Of a stretch of 64,000 nt of DNA, positions 56,304 to 64,000 are shown one piece after another. This DNA is from Stappia indica (lineage in GTDB: Bacteria; Pseudomonadota; Alphaproteobacteria; Rhizobiales; Stappiaceae): NCBI RefSeq assembly GCF_020177335.1, contig NZ_JAIVMG010000001.1, positions 868,001 to 932,000 of the forward strand, written 5' to 3'. Numbering within the stretch: position 1 is the stretch's first letter; the number at the start of each line of letters is the position of its first letter. The notes beneath the pieces are model-generated. The model was not told the DNA's origin. It ran no database searches and saw nothing but the letters and a program-made list of their open reading frames with translations. A program made the translations under genes and the position numbers.

Positions 56304-57851
56304 TCAGCTCTGATCCGCCCGCGCGTCCACCGGCCCCTCCTCGGTGAGCTCGATGCCGGTCAGCCGCTTGTCGAGATGGCGCGCGCGCCAGGCCAGCATC
56401 TTTTCCGCATAGTGCAGCCGCACCGAGGCATAGGCCGGATCGTCGGCCACATTGCGGGTCTCATTCGGGTCATCGGCCAGATCGAACAAGAGCGGCGGCA
56501 ACCCGCTGAAATGCACGTATTTGACATCCGCATCGCGGATCACCGCCATGCCGCTGGCGTCGATCGGCAGGCCCAGCGCGGCCTCCGCTGCGCCGGACGC
56601 GACCTCGCGGAAATCGTATTCCCAATGCACCGCATCGCGCCAGTCGGCCGGTGTCTCGCCGTCGAGGAACGCGGTCAGCGGCCGGCCGTCGATCCAGCCC
56701 GGATAGCCGGCGCCAATCGCCTCCAGCACCGTCGGCATGACATCGACGGATTCGGTGAAGGCCTCCACCACCCGTCCATGCCCGGCCTCCTTACGCGGAT
56801 CGCGCACCACCAGCGGAATGTGGAAGCTCTGGTCGTAAAAGCCGAGCTTGGAGAACAGTTGATGGTCGCCCATCATCTCGCCGTGGTCGGAGGTCAGCAC
56901 CACCAAAGTGTTGTCCCAGACCCCTTGCGCCTTCAGCCCCTCGATCATCCGGCCGATCTGGGCGTCCACCTCCGAGACCATGCCCCAATAGGTCGCCCGG
57001 ATCCGCCGCCGGGTCGCCTCGTCCCAGTCGCGGGTCTTGCCTTCCGCGCCCCAGATGAAATCGGCCTTGTCCTGCTTGTCGATGGAATAGGCGAGGAACG
57101 GATGTACCGCCGCCGCCTCGTCCGGGCTGGCCGCACCGCGAAACGCCGGTCCTTCCGCCGGATCGTACATGGAGGCATAGGGCTCAGGCACAATGAAGGG
57201 CGGATGCGGGCGGATGAAACTGACATGGGCGAACCAGGGCCGGGCGGTGGCCGCAGGCGAGGCCTCGACCTCGCCGAGCCAGCGCAGGAATTCTCCGACA
57301 AGAAACGCGGTCTCGGTCTCCTCCGCGCCATAATGCGGCGGTTTGCCGGAAGGCGGATCGGCCGGCGCGCCATCCGGCAGCCAGACATCCTGGCGGCGTT
57401 CCGGCAGCTTGCGCCCGCCCTTCTCCAGCCAGGAAAGCCAGGGGCCGTGATCCTCCGGCACCCGCACCCGCACGCTCATGCCCGGCAGGATGCCCTCATA
57501 GGTGCGCAGCCACGGATCGTCCCCCGACACGGTGCGCGGATCGACCGACTGGTCCGTATAACCGAACAGGGTCGGGTCATAGCCGGCGCGCCGGGCGGCC
57601 AGCGCGATGGTGTCGTGACGGGCATCGAGCGGCGTGCCATTGCGCACCACCCGATTGGTCATCTGGTAAAGGCCGGTGTAGAGGCAGGCCCGGGCGGGCG
57701 AACAGGGCGCGGCCTGGCAGAAGTGGTTCTTGAAATAGACCGCCTGACGCGCCAGCGCGTCGATGTTCGGCGTCTTCACATGCGGATGACCGGCAGCCCC
57801 GAGACAGTCGCCGCGCCACTGGTCGGCGGTGATCAGAAGAACATTGAGCAT
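56304..57851 (-). CDS. Sulfatase-superfamily hydrolase (phosphonate monoester hydrolase-like)
   Basis: This 515-residue enzyme belongs to the alkaline phosphatase/sulfatase fold. The formylglycine motif is C50-S-P-A-R54, metal ligands are at the N-terminus ([12 protein letters not shown]10) and in [12 protein letters not shown] near residue 345. The overall pattern ([31 protein letters not shown] within residues 26-75) is closest to rhizobial phosphonate monoester hydrolase/phosphodiesterase enzymes; choline- or sugar-sulfatase is an alternative. I start at 57851. No signal peptide is evident. An activating formylglycine-generating enzyme is not in the window. Confidence 0.85.
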   Translation of the reverse strand: MLNVLLITADQWRGDCLGAAGHPHVKTPNIDALARQAVYFKNHFCQAAPCSPARACLYTGLYQMTNRVVRNGTPLDARHDTIALAARRAGYDPTLFGYTDQSVDPRTVSGDDPWLRTYEGILPGMSVRVRVPEDHGPWLSWLEKGGRKLPERRQDVWLPDGAPADPPSGKPPHYGAEETETAFLVGEFLRWLGEVEASPAATARPWFAHVSFIRPHPPFIVPEPYASMYDPAEGPAFRGAASPDEAAAVHPFLAYSIDKQDKADFIWGAEGKTRDWDEATRRRIRATYWGMVSEVDAQIGRMIEGLKAQGVWDNTLVVLTSDHGEMMGDHQLFSKLGFYDQSFHIPLVVRDPRKEAGHGRVVEAFTESVDVMPTVLEAIGAGYPGWIDGRPLTAFLDGETPADWRDAVHWEYDFREVASGAAEAALGLPIDASGMAVIRDADVKYVHFSGLPPLLFDLADDPNETRNVADDPAYASVRLHYAEKMLAWRARHLDKRLTGIELTEEGPVDARADQS

Positions 57852-58053
57852 GAAGGTGGAAACTCTCTTCAGGAACGCCCGCCGCAGCGGAAGGAACAAA
57901 CGAAACCCTCGACCGTCCGCCGCCGGGTGGATTGTCCGCCGACCGAAGACAGTCTGTCGCCGGATGCTTGTCTTCTCGCGGCGCGCGCCCGCATTATGTT
58001 TGGATCAGGTGCAAATTGCGAGACGCCAAACCGCTCTCATGGGGAGAAAAACC

Positions 58054-58971
58054 ATGACCTGGATGCCCGATCTTGACCCGCAGCCGGGCGATGCCGGCGC
58101 CTGCGACCTGATTGATACGATCATCGTGCCGCGTGCGCGCGACCTTGGCGGGTTCGAGGTGCGCCGTGCCCTGCCCTCGCCGAAGCGGCAGATGATCGGG
58201 CCGTTCATCTTCTTCGACCAGATGGGACCGGCGGAATTCCTGGAGACCGGCGGCATCGACGTGCGCCCGCATCCGCATATCGGCCTGGCCACCGTCACCT
58301 ATCTGTTCGACGGCGAGATCCACCACCGCGACAGCCTCGGCTCGGACCTGCCGATCCGGCCGGGCGACCTCAACTGGATGAGTGCCGGCAAAGGCATCGT
58401 CCATTCCGAGCGGGAGGATCCTGCGCGGCGCAAGACCCGGCGCAGGATCTTCGGCATCCAGAGCTGGGTCGCGCTGCCCAGCCACGCGGAGGAAACCGCG
58501 CCAACCTTCGAGCATGTGGGCCGCGCGGACCTGCCGTTCTTGAGCGACAACGGCGCCAGCGTGCGGGTCATTGCCGGGGAGCTTTACGGCGCGCGCTCGC
58601 CGGTGAAGACCGCCTCGGAGACCATCTACGCCGATATTTCGCTGGAGGCCGGACGCAGCATCCCCATCGATGCCACCCATGAAGAGCGGGCGCTCTACAC
58701 GGTGGAGGGCGAGGTGGAGATTTCCGGCGAACGGTTCGGCGCCGGCCAACTTCTCGTCTTCAAGCCCGGTGATGCGATTACCGTGACCGCTGCCGCCGGT
58801 CCGGCGCGGTTCCTCCTGCTTGGCGGCGAACCGATGGATGGGCCCCGGCATATCTGGTGGAACTTCGTTTCCTCCTCGAAAGAGCGGATCGACCAGGCGA
58901 AGGAGGACTGGAAGCAACGCCGCTTCGACACGGTGCCGGGCGACGAGACGGAGTTCATTCCGCTTCCGTAA
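58054..58971 (+). CDS. Pirin family protein
   Basis: This 305-residue double-cupin protein has the N-terminal pirin domain (about residues 20-130) with the metal residues in [19 protein letters not shown] (shown within 20) and a GKGIVHSE motif, and a C-terminal pirin domain (about 180-285). Bacterial pirins are Fe-binding, some with quercetinase-like activity. A GGGGAGA site precedes the ATG at 58054. Its 3' end overlaps the convergent next gene by 17 bases. Confidence 0.92.
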   Translation: MTWMPDLDPQPGDAGACDLIDTIIVPRARDLGGFEVRRALPSPKRQMIGPFIFFDQMGPAEFLETGGIDVRPHPHIGLATVTYLFDGEIHHRDSLGSDLPIRPGDLNWMSAGKGIVHSEREDPARRKTRRRIFGIQSWVALPSHAEETAPTFEHVGRADLPFLSDNGASVRVIAGELYGARSPVKTASETIYADISLEAGRSIPIDATHEERALYTVEGEVEISGERFGAGQLLVFKPGDAITVTAAAGPARFLLLGGEPMDGPRHIWWNFVSSSKERIDQAKEDWKQRRFDTVPGDETEFIPLP

Positions 58972-59803
58972 CCGGAGCCTCCGGAGAGGGCACGGCGAAG
59001 GGCGCGACCTGCGGACGCGGGCCGCGCTGACGCCGATCCGGCTTCCAGGCAAACGGCGCGAACAGCTCCGCCGGCGCCAGAAGGTCGACAGTCGGGAAGT
59101 CGAGGATCACATTGAGACGCCGCACGTTCGCCGCATCATCGATCAGGCGCGGATCCTCCGGCAGCACCTTGATATCCACCCCATGTTCGACAAGCCGCAA
59201 GGGGTGGCCGCGCTCCACCGCCTGTCGCAGCGCCGCCGGCAGCGGCCAGCCGTAGCGCGCGCCCACCGCTTCCAAGACGCGCAGCAGCGCCGCCCGCGCC
59301 AGGGACGCGGAGCGTGGGTTGTCGCCGTTCAGCTTGATCCGCACGCTGCCGAGCACCGCCTTGTCCAGCCCACGCAGGTTGACGAACAGGGAGGAGCTGC
59401 GCCCATCGGCTCCGGGCGCGCCGATGGCGACAAGATCGCTGGCGCAATACCAGGCGCCGGGCACGAGCGGATCCGGCCGCCAGTCCGACATCGGCACGCC
59501 AAGCCCGGTCAGCTCCGTGCACAAAGCCTCCGGCTTGCCCATGAACATCCGCTTGAACGTCGCCGGCCGGTCCAGTTCCGGGCGGGTCAGCCGCTGCCGG
59601 TCGGTCTCCGGCAGGTTTGCCAGCGGATCGGCGCCCACTGGCGCTTCAACGGAGGGCTGGATCACCGTTGGCCCGCGCCGTGCCTCGCCGCGCATCCAGA
59701 CGGCGGTGACAAGCGCGGCCACCGCCAGCGCCCCGGCGGCAATGCCCGTTACCCAAGCGCCTCCGACCCTGCTCCGTGGTGCATTTCCGGCATCCTCGCT
59801 CAT
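58955..59803 (-). CDS. Membrane-anchored hypothetical protein
   Basis: This 282-residue protein of unknown function has one transmembrane segment near residues 15-36 ([19 protein letters not shown]) after a short cytoplasmic N-terminus, followed by a Pro-rich linker and a globular domain of about 190 residues, probably periplasmic. The conserved-looking part reads [20 protein letters not shown] near residue 85 and [14 protein letters not shown] near residue 115; the two cysteines could pair. I recall a DUF family of this type (perhaps DUF6030) in Hyphomicrobiales but am not sure of the accession. I start at 59803; an ATG at 59872 is possible. Confidence 0.75.
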   Translation of the reverse strand: MSEDAGNAPRSRVGGAWVTGIAAGALAVAALVTAVWMRGEARRGPTVIQPSVEAPVGADPLANLPETDRQRLTRPELDRPATFKRMFMGKPEALCTELTGLGVPMSDWRPDPLVPGAWYCASDLVAIGAPGADGRSSSLFVNLRGLDKAVLGSVRIKLNGDNPRSASLARAALLRVLEAVGARYGWPLPAALRQAVERGHPLRLVEHGVDIKVLPEDPRLIDDAANVRRLNVILDFPTVDLLAPAELFAPFAWKPDRRQRGPRPQVAPFAVPSPEAPVTEAE

Positions 59804-59985
59804 GCGGGCACGCGCCTGCACTGCACCGCCTGCCGCAGCGCGAACAAGGGCCTGAGAGCATGGGCACGACAACAGATAGCCGCCCGCGAAAACCCTTCGC
59901 GGTTCTGCTGGAAAGCGTGCGGTTGCTGGTGCACCATGGGTTGCCGATCACCTCGCATCGGCCATTCATAGCACCGGGGGGCGAC

Positions 59986-61257
59986 ATGCTGGAGGCGCTT
60001 TTTCAGCGCATTGAGGACAAGCGGGCGGATCTTGTCGCGCTGACCCAGGCGTTGATCCGCATTCCCACCGTCAATCCGCCGGGGGAAGCCTATACCCCTT
60101 GCGCCGAACTGATCGGCACCCGGCTGGCCCGGCGCGGCTTTTCGGTCAGCTACCTGCGCGGCGAGGACACGCCCGGCGACAGCGCCCGCTACCCGCGCAC
60201 CAATGTGGTGGCCCGGTATGCGGGGCGCGCGCCCGGTCCTTGCGTCCACTTCAACTCGCATATCGACGTGGTCGAGGCCGGGCATGGCTGGACCGTCGAT
60301 CCCTTTGCCGGCATCGTTCGTGATGGCAAGGTGTATGGGCGCGGCGCCTGCGACATGAAGGGTGGGCTCGCCGCTTCGATCATCGCCGTGGAAGCCCTGA
60401 TCGAGGCGATGCCCGACTTTCCCGGCGCCATCGAGATATCCGGCACGGTGGATGAGGAATCCGGCGGCTTCGGCGGTGTCGCCTATCTGGCCAGCAAGGG
60501 ACTGTTCTCGCCGCCGCGGGTCGACCATGTGATCATTCCCGAACCGCTCAACAAGGATCGCATCTGCCTTGGCCATCGCGGCGTCTGGTGGGCGGAAATC
60601 GAAACCCGGGGCTCCATCGCCCATGGCTCCATGCCCTTTCTCGGCGACTGCGCGGTGCGTCACATGGGGGCCGTGCTGAACCGGTTCGAAACCGAGCTCT
60701 ACCCCAAGCTGGCGGCAAAGCACACGGACATGCCGGTGGTGCCGGAAGGCGCGCGCTCCTCGACCATGAACATCAACAGTGTGCATGGCGGCCAGCCGGA
60801 AGGGTTCGAGGGCCTGCCCTCCCCTTGCGTGCCCGACAGTTGCCGGATGGTGATCGACCGGCGCTACCTGATCGAGGAACAACTGGCCGATGTGAAGGCC
60901 GAGGTGGTCTCGATCCTCGACGATCTGACCCGGACCCGCGACAATTTCGATTATTCGATCCGCGACCTGATGGAAGTGATCCCGACCATGACCGACCGGG
61001 AAGCACCGGTGGTCCGGGCTGTGGCCTCCGGTATCCGCGACGTGTTGGCCAAGACCCCGGACTATGTGATCTCGCCGGGCACCTACGATCAGAAACACAT
61101 TGCCCGGATCGGCCATTTGCATGATTGCATTGCCTATGGCCCGGGCATTCTCGACATGGCCCACAGGCCGGATGAATTCGTCGGCATCGACGATATGGTG
61201 GACAGCGCCAAGGTGATGGCGCAGGCAAGCCTGGCACTCTTGACCGGCCGGATCTGA
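59986..61257 (+). CDS. M20-family metallo-deacylase (ArgE/DapE-like)
   Basis: This 423-residue peptidase-family enzyme removes an acyl or aminoacyl group. Zinc residues include H92 and D94 in HFNSHIDVVEAG, the aspartate in GRGACDMKGG near residue 125 and the glutamate pair in VDEESGG near residue 160; a C-terminal histidine lies in DMAHRPDEFVG. The dimerisation lid occupies about 190-305. I start at 59986; the frame is open upstream but overlaps the previous gene. It is 35 bases from a peptide-binding protein gene, suggesting the pair handles an imported N-acyl or peptide compound. Confidence 0.88.
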   Translation: MLEALFQRIEDKRADLVALTQALIRIPTVNPPGEAYTPCAELIGTRLARRGFSVSYLRGEDTPGDSARYPRTNVVARYAGRAPGPCVHFNSHIDVVEAGHGWTVDPFAGIVRDGKVYGRGACDMKGGLAASIIAVEALIEAMPDFPGAIEISGTVDEESGGFGGVAYLASKGLFSPPRVDHVIIPEPLNKDRICLGHRGVWWAEIETRGSIAHGSMPFLGDCAVRHMGAVLNRFETELYPKLAAKHTDMPVVPEGARSSTMNINSVHGGQPEGFEGLPSPCVPDSCRMVIDRRYLIEEQLADVKAEVVSILDDLTRTRDNFDYSIRDLMEVIPTMTDREAPVVRAVASGIRDVLAKTPDYVISPGTYDQKHIARIGHLHDCIAYGPGILDMAHRPDEFVGIDDMVDSAKVMAQASLALLTGRI

Positions 61258-61292
61258 CGGGCCGGATGGATCTTCAACGGGAGGTGATTGCA

Positions 61293-62795
61293 ATGATGGT
61301 GACTTTCAGCCGGCGGGCCGTGATGCTCGCGGGACTGGCGCTTGGTGCCGCCACAGCGGTTCTGCCCGGCGCGGTACAGGCGGCGCGCACGGACCTGACC
61401 CTTGGCATCAGGCTGGAGCCACCGCATCTCGACCCGACCGCCGGCGCGGCGGCGGCCATCGACGAGATCACCTATGCCAATATCTTCGAGGGGCTGACGC
61501 GGATCGACGCGCAAGGCGCGGTCCAGCCCTGGCTTGCGAAAAGCTGGGAGATTTCCGAAGACGGCAAGACCTACACCTTCTCCTTGCGCGAGGGCGTCCG
61601 ATTCCATGACGGCACCACGTTCGATGCGGAGGACGCGAAATTCTCGCTCGACCGCGCCCGGGGGGCGGACAGCACCAATGCGCAAAAGCCGCTGTTTTCC
61701 GGCATCGAGAGCGTCGAGGTGGTCGACCCTCTGACCCTCAAGGTCACCTTGAGCCAGCCGAACGGCGCCTTCCTGTTCAACCTTGGCTGGGGCGATGCGG
61801 CGATGGTCGCGCCGGAAAGCGCGGCCGGCAACAAGGCCAAGCCCGTCGGCACCGGTCCCTTCACCTTCAGCCAGTGGGTGCAGGGCGACCGCATCGTGCT
61901 GGCCAAGAACCCGGAGTACTGGGGCGAGCCGGTGCGGCTCGACAAGGCCACCTTCAAGATCATCGCCGACCCGGCCGCCGCGCTGGCGGCGCTTCTCGCC
62001 GGTGACGTGGACGGGTTCCCGATCTTCCAGGCGCTGGAAAACCTGCCGATGCTGGAGGCCGATCCGCGCTTTACCGTCGATATCGGATCGACCGAAGGCG
62101 AGACCATTCTGGCCATGAACAACAAGGCCGGGCCGCTGGCGGATGTGCGCGTGCGCCGGGCGATCTCCCACGCGATTGACCGGCAGGCGATCATTGATGG
62201 CGCCATGTTCGGGGTCGGCACGCCGATCGGCACCCACTTCGCCCCGCATCACCCGGCCTATCAGGATCTTGTCGGCACCTATCCGCTCGACCTTGGCGCG
62301 GCCCGCGCCCTGCTGGCGGAGGCGGGTTATCCCGACGGCTTCAAGGCGACGCTGAAGCTGCCGCCGCCCGCCTATGCCCGCCGTGGCGGCGAGTTGATCG
62401 CCTCGGACCTGAAGAAGATCGGCATCGAGCTGGAAATCGTGCCGCTGGAATGGGCGCAGTGGCTGAGCGACGTGTTCAAGGGCAAGAACTACGACATGAC
62501 CATCGTCTCCCATACCGAGCCGATGGACATCGGCATCTATGGCCGGGACGACTACTATTTCCAGTACGACAGCCCGGAGTTCAAGAAGGTGATGGCCGAG
62601 CTTGAGGCGGCGACCGACACCGACACCCGCTACAAGCTGATGGCCGAGGCGCAGCGGCGCATCACCGAGGATGCGGTGAATGTCTACCTGTTCCAGCTCG
62701 CCAAGGCCGGGGTGTGGAATGCCAAGCTGAAGGGCATGTGGCAGAACGCCCCGATCCAGGCGAACGACCTCACCGGCGTCTACTGGGAAGACTAA
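61293..62795 (+). CDS. Peptide-type ABC binding protein (SBP family 5), orphan
   Basis: This 500-residue periplasmic protein of the OppA/DppA type has a Tat-like signal (TFSRRAVMLAGLALG, cleavage after VQA about residue 30) and the family 5 stretch YANIFEGLTRID near residue 60 and WEISEDGKTYTFSLREGVRF (about 80-100). A GGGAGGTG site lies before the ATG at 61293; codons upstream are unlikely. No permease or ATPase gene accompanies it here: a terminator follows at once. It sits 35 bases after the M20 enzyme gene. Confidence 0.9.
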   Translation: MMVTFSRRAVMLAGLALGAATAVLPGAVQAARTDLTLGIRLEPPHLDPTAGAAAAIDEITYANIFEGLTRIDAQGAVQPWLAKSWEISEDGKTYTFSLREGVRFHDGTTFDAEDAKFSLDRARGADSTNAQKPLFSGIESVEVVDPLTLKVTLSQPNGAFLFNLGWGDAAMVAPESAAGNKAKPVGTGPFTFSQWVQGDRIVLAKNPEYWGEPVRLDKATFKIIADPAAALAALLAGDVDGFPIFQALENLPMLEADPRFTVDIGSTEGETILAMNNKAGPLADVRVRRAISHAIDRQAIIDGAMFGVGTPIGTHFAPHHPAYQDLVGTYPLDLGAARALLAEAGYPDGFKATLKLPPPAYARRGGELIASDLKKIGIELEIVPLEWAQWLSDVFKGKNYDMTIVSHTEPMDIGIYGRDDYYFQYDSPEFKKVMAELEAATDTDTRYKLMAEAQRRITEDAVNVYLFQLAKAGVWNAKLKGMWQNAPIQANDLTGVYWED

Positions 62796-62836
62796 TTCGG
62801 ATCCGAAAGCGTTCGCGAAACGGCCGCGACACAACG

Positions 62837-62874
62837 AAAAACCCCGCCCGTGCAACCGGCACGAGCGGGGTTTT
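62837..62874. terminator. Strong bidirectional rho-independent terminator
   Basis: AAAACCCCGCcCGTGC and GCACGaGCGGGGTTTT form a stem of about 15 bp around a short loop, with an A-run on one side and T-run on the other. It lies between the convergent binding-protein (+) and ilvD (-) genes and should stop both transcripts. Confidence 0.9.
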
Positions 62875-62936
62875 GCTTGTCAAGACAGGACGATCAGCCC
62901 CTGCGACGATGTCCCGTCGCAGGATATGACGCCCGC

Positions 62937-64000
62937 TCAGTCGACCTTGCGCACCGCGCCTTCGGCGGCAGAGGTGGTCAGCATGGCATAGGCCTTCAAC
63001 GCCGTGCTGATCTTGCGGCTGCGCTTTTCCTGCGGCTTCCAGGCGTCCTCGCCCCTGGCCTCCATCGCGGCGCGGCGTGTGGCAAGCTCGGCGTCGGAGA
63101 CGGCCAGATGGATGGTCCGGTTGGGGATGTCGATTTCCAGCGTGTCGCCTTCCTCGGCCAGCGCGATCAGCCCGCCTTCCGCCGCTTCCGGCGAGACGTG
63201 GCCGATGGACAGCCCCGAGCTGCCGCCGGAGAAGCGGCCATCGGTGACCAGCGCGCAGGCCGCGCCGAGCCCCTTCGACTTCAGATAGCTGGTCGGATAG
63301 AGCATCTCCTGCATGCCCGGTCCGCCGCGCGGCCCCTCGTAGCGGATCAGCACCACCTCGCCGGCAACGATCTTGCCGGTGAGAATAGCGCTCACCGCGG
63401 AATCCTGGCTCTCGAAGATCCGCACCTGGCCGGTGAACTTCAGGATCGTCTCATCGACGCCCGCCGTCTTCACGATGCAGCCATCCTCGGCAATGTTGCC
63501 ATAGAGAACGGCAAGGCCGCCGTCCTGCGAGAAGGCGTGGTCGCGGGTGCGAATGACGCCCGCTTCCCGGTCATCGTCGACGCTGTCGTAGCGGCAGTCC
63601 TGCGAGAAGGCGACCTGGCTGGGCACGCCCGCCGGTCCGGCCTTGTAGAACGAACGCACCGTCTCGCTGGACGTACGCTTGATATCCCACTGATTCAGCG
63701 CGTCTTCCAGCGACGGGGCGTGCACGGTCGGCAGCGAGGTGTCGAGCAGCCCGGCCCGGTCCAGCTCACCGAGAATGCCCATGATGCCACCGGCCCGGTG
63801 CACGTCTTCCATGTGCACATTGGCGACGGACGGGGCCACCTTGCACAGCACCGGCACCTTGCGCGACAGCTTGTCGATGTCGGACATGGTGAAGTCGATC
63901 TCGCCTTCACGGGCGGCGGCCAAGAGATGCAGCACCGTGTTGGTCGAGCCGCCCATGGCGATGTCGAGGGACATGGCGTTGTGGAAGGCCGCACGACTGG
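62937..64000 (-). CDS. ilvD: Dihydroxy-acid dehydratase, C-terminal part (runs off right edge)
   Basis: About 354 residues of the C-terminal portion are visible; the start lies beyond 64000. The segment [20 protein letters not shown] (about the first 20 visible complete residues) and [19 protein letters not shown] match the iron-sulfur dehydratase of branched-chain amino-acid synthesis, which makes 2-keto acids from 2,3-dihydroxy acids. The cluster cysteine CKVAPS and the C-terminal [20 protein letters not shown] are intact. The layout is that of the long E. coli-type IlvD (about 610 residues). Confidence 0.95.
   Translation of the reverse strand, partial: SRAAFHNAMSLDIAMGGSTNTVLHLLAAAREGEIDFTMSDIDKLSRKVPVLCKVAPSVANVHMEDVHRAGGIMGILGELDRAGLLDTSLPTVHAPSLEDALNQWDIKRTSSETVRSFYKAGPAGVPSQVAFSQDCRYDSVDDDREAGVIRTRDHAFSQDGGLAVLYGNIAEDGCIVKTAGVDETILKFTGQVRIFESQDSAVSAILTGKIVAGEVVLIRYEGPRGGPGMQEMLYPTSYLKSKGLGAACALVTDGRFSGGSSGLSIGHVSPEAAEGGLIALAEEGDTLEIDIPNRTIHLAVSDAELATRRAAMEARGEDAWKPQEKRSRKISTALKAYAMLTTSAAEGAVRKVD

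Overview
This window is a GC-rich chromosomal segment that reads like a heterotrophic alphaproteobacterium, most likely Hyphomicrobiales (a rhizobial or Stappia-like marine lineage). I infer this from the gene families: chromosomal-type CatB, an RpiR-type inositol regulator with a GGAA-N6-TTCC operator, a PccR-type propionate regulator with TTTGCAAA operators, lysine dehydrogenase beside an Lrp regulator, and dispersed palindromic intergenic elements. I saw no phage, insertion sequence, CRISPR array, rRNA or tRNA.

Region 1 (1-5.1 kb) is mixed housekeeping: the edge of a ChrR-like anti-sigma factor, cysteine synthase, cardiolipin synthase, an AlaX tRNA-editing protein and a mercaptopyruvate sulfurtransferase.

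Region 2 (5.2-27.5 kb) is the most distinctive part. It is a large C1/methylamine block: formate-THF ligase, a corrinoid protein, a DUF1638 protein, a CatB acetyltransferase, a small 'virulence factor' family protein, a MetF-like reductase, a methyl-THF:corrinoid methyltransferase, a RACo-type ferredoxin/ASKHA corrinoid activator, a BCCT transporter, a betaine-homocysteine methyltransferase homologue, a dimethylglycine dehydrogenase-like flavoprotein, a non-pyrrolysine MttB-family methyltransferase and a PotABCD-like ABC importer. Read together, a quaternary amine (glycine betaine is the best guess) would be imported and demethylated onto the corrinoid protein. The methyl group would pass to THF and be oxidised towards formate, while the demethylated product goes through the flavoprotein. 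Four proteins here (MttB homologue, methyltransferase, activator, BHMT homologue) carry arginine-rich terminal tails, and the corrinoid protein has a very acidic N-terminus, which suggests an electrostatically assembled complex.

Region 3 (26.9-37.6 kb) starts with sarcosine-oxidase remnants (soxG and a SoxA-like middle domain) and a GNAT protein at the tail of a bioY-pccB-pccA-scpA operon for propionyl-CoA assimilation. A PccR-type regulator is divergent from it.

Region 4 (37.7-50.8 kb) has an Lrp regulator with lysine 6-dehydrogenase, a K+/H+ antiporter, a ChaN-like protein, a thiolase, methylmalonate-semialdehyde dehydrogenase with a divergent LysR regulator, a DMT exporter with a divergent MocR regulator, and a Gfo/Idh/MocA oxidoreductase. 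The intergenic stretch between the mmsA and thiolase genes is rich in repeats and hairpins.

Region 5 (51-56.3 kb) is an inositol-type module: iolG, an RpiR regulator and a three-gene ABC importer. Region 6 (56.3-64 kb) has a sulfatase/phosphonate monoester hydrolase-like enzyme, a pirin, a membrane-anchored hypothetical protein, an M20 deacylase with an orphan peptide-binding protein, a strong bidirectional terminator, and the 3' part of ilvD running off the right edge.
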